Part shown: positions 58,691 to 64,000 of the stretch, piece after piece
Position numbering within the stretch: position 1 is the stretch's first letter
Layout: each line of letters opens with the position of its first letter
DNA from: Rosellinia necatrix
Lineage: Eukaryota; Ascomycota; Sordariomycetes; Xylariales; Xylariaceae
Assembly (NCBI GenBank): GCA_021209875.1
Contig: JAGYVD010000007.1
Coordinates: forward strand, 3,968,001-4,032,000
Direction of reading: 5' to 3'
Length of the DNA stretch: 64,000 nucleotides
Translations under genes and position numbers: made by a program
Notes under the pieces: model-generated
The model's input: the letters and a program-made list of their open reading frames with translations, nothing else
Told to the model about the DNA's origin: nothing
The model's database searches: none

Positions 58691-61600
58691 CGGCGGAAGG
58701 TTGGGTGGGTTTAAAAAAACGTAATCATACATGGACATACCTTGCATCTATAAACGGATAGGGATTGGCTCTAGATCCCGAAGGGATCGCTATCATGCAG
58801 GATGGGGAGGCAAATGGTTTCATAAGATAATTAATACTGCTTATTCTCGAGTTAGGTCTCGGTAGAAAAATACAAGGACCAGTGAGCATCGCTAACCGTC
58901 TGGACCTGGGCACAGAGAATTTAAAGTACAATTACGGGCCGCCGCGACATGGTTTCGACTTTCCGGCCTCAAAACTCTCAAAGCTCGATGATATGCACAG
59001 AGCAACTTGTTCCGCGAAGGTTCACGCACCTCGTCGGGTATTTGTGTCGGATGTGTCAAGTTCACATGGCCTATTGACCATGCCGAGCGTTGGGTGTTTA
59101 TCTAAAACATATTGATTGTGCTGGTTGCCGACATCTTCTAGAACCGATGCAGATAAGCCATCCATTCATGCGCCAAGGGCCTGATACGGTTACATACAGT
59201 AGTACTGTAGATGTCTTCTAAAACAAAGATGTTGTCTAGACCGGCTTCGATAGTGGGGCATTATGCCGTGAGTGGGGCAATAAGGTATGCCGTTGCCGTA
59301 TAAGGCTTTACTTAATTAGGTAAGTACTGTAACGGGTAGTGCACAACCGAGACTTCCCGAACAGTGCGTATAAACGGGAATACTGTGGTCCGGCTACGGG
59401 CCGCTGGATGGAAGAGAATCTGGGACAGTGTAAAAGCGAGTTCAAGGGCTGATTTGTATTTACTCAAACCAGAGATCGCTTCCGATTCTCGCATCCGATT
59501 ATTCTCTTCCGGTTGCGTCAAATACCACATTAGGGTAATATAAACAATATACCGTACATGACATACGTGCTGGAAGGCATGCATGTAAGATAACAGTACC
59601 AAATCGATATGCGGTTAGGATACAGTTATGTAGGGATGTTGTATGTATGTATGTATGTACGTATGTATGTATGTATGTATAGACCCCGCGGGCTTTGCAT
59701 CCTTGGCATATGGGTTGGAATCTGCAGCCCAAGAAAATCACCCTAACCCTCTATAGCCATCAGACCCGTAATCGCTTCTGCTTTTGTGCTGGGCAGATGT
59801 TGGGGTCCCTTTTTCTCCACAAGACCGATCAGACACCGAGAAGGTCTTGCACTCGGCACGTGGTACAGCAACCTCCACGCAGATGCGGGATGATGCCAAG
59901 TTTCGACGTACCCATGTTAGTAACGCTGTTCGCGACGATCAACCGCCTAGGGTTAGCCGAATATGGAGATGCAACCACCTGCTTGTACTCCGCCCCGTGA
60001 ATGCCCTACCCACCAAAAGGTTGGTGACAGTTGGTCCAAGACGAGTGAGTAGACGCTCTAGGCCCCTGAAAGAGGTTGACAGGTCAGAGTTATTCATCTC
60101 CGGCCTCTTTCAGTAGACACGTTCATTGTCCATCCCCAGCCTGGCCATTCAAGGATAGCAGGAGATGCAATCAATAAAACATATCAAGTTGTCAACAAGA
60201 ACAGGTAAATTAACCAGAGTATGAGAAATCATAAAGCGGCATCTTCCGCGGCATCTCAGCGCTAAGGGGTCGAATGAGCGACGACGTCGATGTAGCCGTC
60301 GGCGACGTTCAGATCAGCTATACCTAGGTCCTAGCATTCTCGTTAAAGCATTATCAGGATGGAGGGACCCCTCGGGAACCTCCAACTTCGCTTCTTGGTC
60401 GCATGCCCACGTAGTGGACCCGCTCTTCTCCTAAGGATAGTCGCGGAATCATCGGAATGCATCATAAACGGTCGCTTAGCATTAGCGAACGCTCGGGATA
60501 CGCAAGCCCCATTACTCCCTGGTCACTTACTATGGCAAAACCCAGCCAACTACAGAGTAGCCTAGCGTGAGGACACTGGCGGCAAGCGCATCTTGAAGTG
60601 CAGAGACGAAGCCAGCAACAACGCCGATAAAGGAGAGGTTTCGTATGAGCTGTTTCCGACCCCCTTCGAACATGTCACGGTCTGATATATGTTCCTAATT
60701 CGGGATCCGATCCGCATATACGATGTCTGGAAGAAGATAGGCCGGACTAGTGCCCGACGCTTCGTCGGGTGTCTCTGAGCCATCTCCCCAATGCTAGAAC
60801 GAGCCAATCCAAGTCTCGTCTCTTGTATTCTGCAAGAAATACTAGTGTATAGTCCCATCGTGAAGTTAGATGAATTTATTATCACTAGGGGATACCATAT
60901 GTGGACGGGTTATTCTAAACCGTCAGATGGAATTATACCGTAGCAGAGGATGCATCCTGCCATCGGCTAGTGACTAATGAGGAGAAGACTATGATTTAAG
61001 ATAGTGTAGGCCCCTTTTACCTCGCCTACTAGCGAGATGGTCTCTTGCGGCTTGGAAACACTCATTTTCAGAGCAATGGATTGGTTTCGATCTTGATAAT
61101 AGTTTTCACGAGCTCCGTCGGGTTTCATCATTAGCTTCAAATAAAGTTCTCGAACTCATGCACGAGAAGTATCGGTTACCTTTCTATTTACTCAAGAGCC
61201 GACATGAGAAAGTCCTTCGGACATCCACCTTAAACCTACCAACCCACCGTCAAGGAATCTCTCATGAAGAGTGAGGCGTTGAGTTTACCAAGAGGTATCA
61301 AACGCCCCAGTAAGCATGGGCCATCGAGAACCTCGTTACTCCAAAGTCATCAAGGCGAATGGGTTATTGAAGGAACAAAAGTGTTGGGAGCACTTAGTAT
61401 TATTTCTTATGCTAGCTATAGCGAACAGCTTGGTAGAAGACCAGAGATGACAGAAGGTATGTTTCCTCTTCATTTTGCATACAAATGTTAAAGTGTCAGG
61501 ATAATAGCCTCCAGGATTGGGGGTTATAGCATCCGAAATTGGAGTTCCATACAATTGCAGCTACGATATGTCAACATTCTTGGCAAAACCACTGTCCAAA

Positions 61601-62204
61601 AAGCCATTCCACGGACAGCAAATTGCAGTCACATTTGTTTCCCACTCCCTCCCCTTAACATCTCGTACTGTTCACATATAAAGATAGGCGATCAATGGAA
61701 CCAAACAGCAAAGCCTACCATCTAGTTGCTCCAAGGTGTATAGTCTTAATAATTATACCGGTAATAAGTGACATCTTGGCCAGGGGAACAAATAGTGGAC
61801 ATCCGTTAGATCTTAGCCAGTGTAGGCGGTGTAATATCTACCCGCCAACCGCCACTAAACCGGTAGCAATTTCAGAGTCATATCTATAGGATGCCCGAAG
61901 TCCGGAATCATTAACCAAAGAGGGCATACTGTCACGGAACTAGTCTTGACCTAAGGACTCCACTACGGCACGGGCCAGAATACTGTATATAAAAGGAGCG
62001 AGTAGCTGGCGACTGGCCAAGTGAGGAACCTTCCCTCCTTGTGCAATAACATAAGTTATTTCTGGAACTACCAGCAGTACGAACTGTGACACATACGTCA
62101 AGTTTCATAAATTAATCTAACAACTTATCTTGCCTTCTTCTTATTATCTAGTCTTACTCTTGACCCTGGCGCTCCGCTTCATTGATTCTCTGTATGCCCT
62201 GTGA
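58691..62204. other. Gene-poor 3.5 kb stretch
   Basis: No ORF here has splice continuity or a family motif. It contains a GTAT microsatellite (59641-59680). Short ORFs at 59695-60116, 60359-60565 and 61264-61491 are not convincing. Confidence 0.55.
59641..59680. repeat. GTAT tetranucleotide microsatellite
   Basis: Ten GTAT units with one GTAC interruption. Confidence 0.85.
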
Positions 62205-63903
62205 CTACTGATAACCATTTTTAGGATTCTGTATTGAATTTTCCGGCATACTCTCCACCAATTTTACAAGCAAATCCATATTAGTGGCTGGGCCTTTGAC
62301 TCCAGTTGGTGGTCTGAACGTTTCCATCAATGGGAATGGCTGTTTTTTTGTTTCGAGATCCTTCCGGTGGGGGGGTAACGTGACCTTGTGCCGGTGCAGC
62401 AAAGTGGCAAGAAAAGCATATTGTAATGGAAAAACGGAACCGTTAATCCACCTGCAATTATGTTGGTATATATGCGTACTACTCTGTGACACATATGTCT
62501 CATGTTTTGCAAGGACTCGGCTGGGACAAAGGTAGGCCCACCAGCAAAAGGGCGGTAGCATGGCTAACGTGACAGTGTCTTTTTCTTGATGAACCTGAAT
62601 GAGTCGAATTCATCGGGTGTGGAGCCCCAGATCTTTTCATAGGAATGTAACAACCGCATGAGAGCTACCACCGGTGTCCCTGGCTATAACTATTTACCCC
62701 GTAAAGTCGTCTTTTCTTTCACCATGCGGAACCCAAGCGTGGTGGTGCTTTGGCGTAGGCTCTCCTGAAAGATAGCGTCGATGATAGGGCTGCTGGCTGT
62801 AAGATATTTGAGATCTAGCTTCCCCAACGCTCAAGCGGGTTCTATTTCATGTCTCACACTTTATAGGAGCTCTTCGTCGTAGATAATGTGAGCTATAAAC
62901 CAGTAGCAAGCATTTTGTTCGTTTGCGATGCTCCTGCATGAATTAATTGTTAATCGAAGGGACGTTAAAATAGGGAACGAAAATAGACTCTCATGAAACT
63001 CACGCGAAAAAGAATAGAAGTAGTAATTCCACACGTGATTCTTCGCCGATCCCCAACACTTCCATTCACCTTAGAAGCTTCTCAAAAACGAAGCATTGTT
63101 CGCTCGGTTGGTGTTCGGGTAGCTTTATAAATGCCCGTAACGCCGCCTTTAGGCGGTCACGAGGCTCATAGACTGAAGCAAACCCAAAGAAGTCGGGGAG
63201 GCCGTAGAATTGCATCCAGGCACTTTCATTGAATTTGACGATTTGGTTGATGATGTCCGAGTCAACCTCATGAAGATAGGGGCCAAGCAATGCTCGTATG
63301 GTTGCATTGACCATGGTTCCGGAAACCAAGGGATACAGCGCTATTTCTCTTTCCAAGTTTGGGGCATGGATAAGCAGCCATCGTATTCGGTAGTGTAGAA
63401 GTCGAGATTCTTATTCTATAGCGTCTCTTGCATGTTCTGAATAAATACCATGGACAGGGCATCCAATCGTGATGGGCTAAGGAACTGTTGTTTATACAGG
63501 TCTTCCACAAAGTGAACAAGGCTCAGATGGGTGGGGTTTTATAAGATTTCCCTCGATGTAACAGCTATCTCTAGGCTTGGGACCATATTTAGCGATTTCG
63601 ACGTCCTTCAAGGTCATGCCAAGCTTTTGCATAACCACTGATATGAAATGGGAGAAGTCCAGGCCATGGGTCCATGGGACCCCATCGAGAATGGCAGTGA
63701 CATCCTCGGCTCGACTTAGACAGTACATCTTCACGCCACAGAGCTAGAACGCGAATGGTTCCCTTATATCCTGGAAGAATTTTCTGGATAACTCGGTAGT
63801 TAGTGTGGAAAGTGTCTGTTGCTAATACGTTAAGGAACTCATACTGCATCATCCATAAGCTGATGGCAATCTGAGAAAAAGGGACAAAGGTGTCCTGTCT
63901 CAA
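62205..63903 (-). pseudogene. Cytochrome P450 pseudogene
   Basis: P450-like text runs 3'-ward on the minus strand from about 63903, shifting among frames: REIALYPLVSGTMVNATIRALLG, FYGLPDFFGFASVYEPRDRL (63066-63356), an I-helix-like ANEQNACYWFIAHI reached through a plausible intron (GTGAGT to GCAG, about 62944-63009), FQESLR with the ExxR motif (about 62755-62772), and a C-terminal TGVKGP block. It is broken by several in-frame stops between 62600 and 63070. The haem-binding loop reads PFCWWAYLCPSRVLAKHE: the Cys is kept, but the glycines expected from FGGGxxxCPG are lost. The stops fit C-to-T or G-to-A changes, as in repeat-induced point mutation, but the Gly-to-Trp/Cys changes do not. The upstream part also has a frame change near 63735. 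It is probably non-functional. Confidence 0.78.
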
Positions 63904-64000
63904 GTTAATTCTCTATCAGGATCCTTAGAGTAAGTTTAAAATACCAATAACTATCTATGGTATCAGTGATATTCCTTCAGAAGGCAGAAAATAATGTGCA

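Noticed and set aside
58691..62204. Genes from ORFs at 59695-60116, 60359-60565 and 61264-61491
   Set aside because: All are under about 110 codons, without motifs, splice continuity or homology I recognise.
1..64000. tRNA, rRNA or CRISPR elements
   Set aside because: No convincing T-loop/anticodon cloverleaf was found by eye, and no direct repeats with regular unique spacers. Tandem repeats here have no spacers. A tRNA scan would be decisive.

Overview
The window looks like nuclear DNA of a filamentous ascomycete (Pezizomycotina, probably a Sordariomycete; the class is inference). The evidence is many short introns of about 50-200 nt with GT..AG ends and CTAAC-like branch sites, fungal-specific families (PTH11-like rhodopsin-domain receptor, CorA-like membrane proteins, GH76 and GH17 wall enzymes, VDAC, CDC50/LEM3), long AT-variable spacers with simple repeats, and no operons. 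I assembled gene models by hand. For most genes the exon phases close exactly and give the expected family length.

Left third (1-17 kb): a GH76 mannanase cut by the window edge, a seven-exon GH28 polygalacturonase, a MYND zinc-finger protein facing a 2-oxoglutarate/Fe(II) prolyl-hydroxylase-like enzyme, a GH17 beta-glucanase, and a very GC-rich DHDPS/2-keto-3-deoxy acid aldolase-like enzyme. The theme is wall polysaccharide breakdown, possibly with downstream sugar-acid metabolism.

Middle (18-48 kb): two large, convergent CorA-like membrane-protein genes (18067-21640 plus strand, 22644-27782 minus strand) with long uncharacterised cytosolic regions and short predicted microexons. Then come a Rei1/Reh1-like zinc-finger protein lacking the usual first finger, a small secreted protein with eight cysteines, a CDC50/LEM3 flippase subunit, a NASP/Hif1-type histone chaperone, a GT31-like Golgi glycosyltransferase, a DnaJ-domain gene broken by two apparent frameshifts, and mitochondrial porin (VDAC).

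Right third (49-64 kb): an unrecognised many-exon gene, an orphan protein built from three GW-motif repeats with introns at the same place in each repeat, a BBE-type FAD oxidase, a PTH11-like receptor, a gene-poor 3.5 kb stretch, and a cytochrome P450 pseudogene with in-frame stops and a ruined haem-binding loop.

The best leads for something new are the convergent CorA-like pair, the repeat/intron-phased orphan at 52.3 kb, the unrecognised gene at 49-51 kb, and the MYND/prolyl-hydroxylase neighbours, which together recall the domain content of animal EGLN1. No tRNA, rRNA, CRISPR array or intact transposon was seen.
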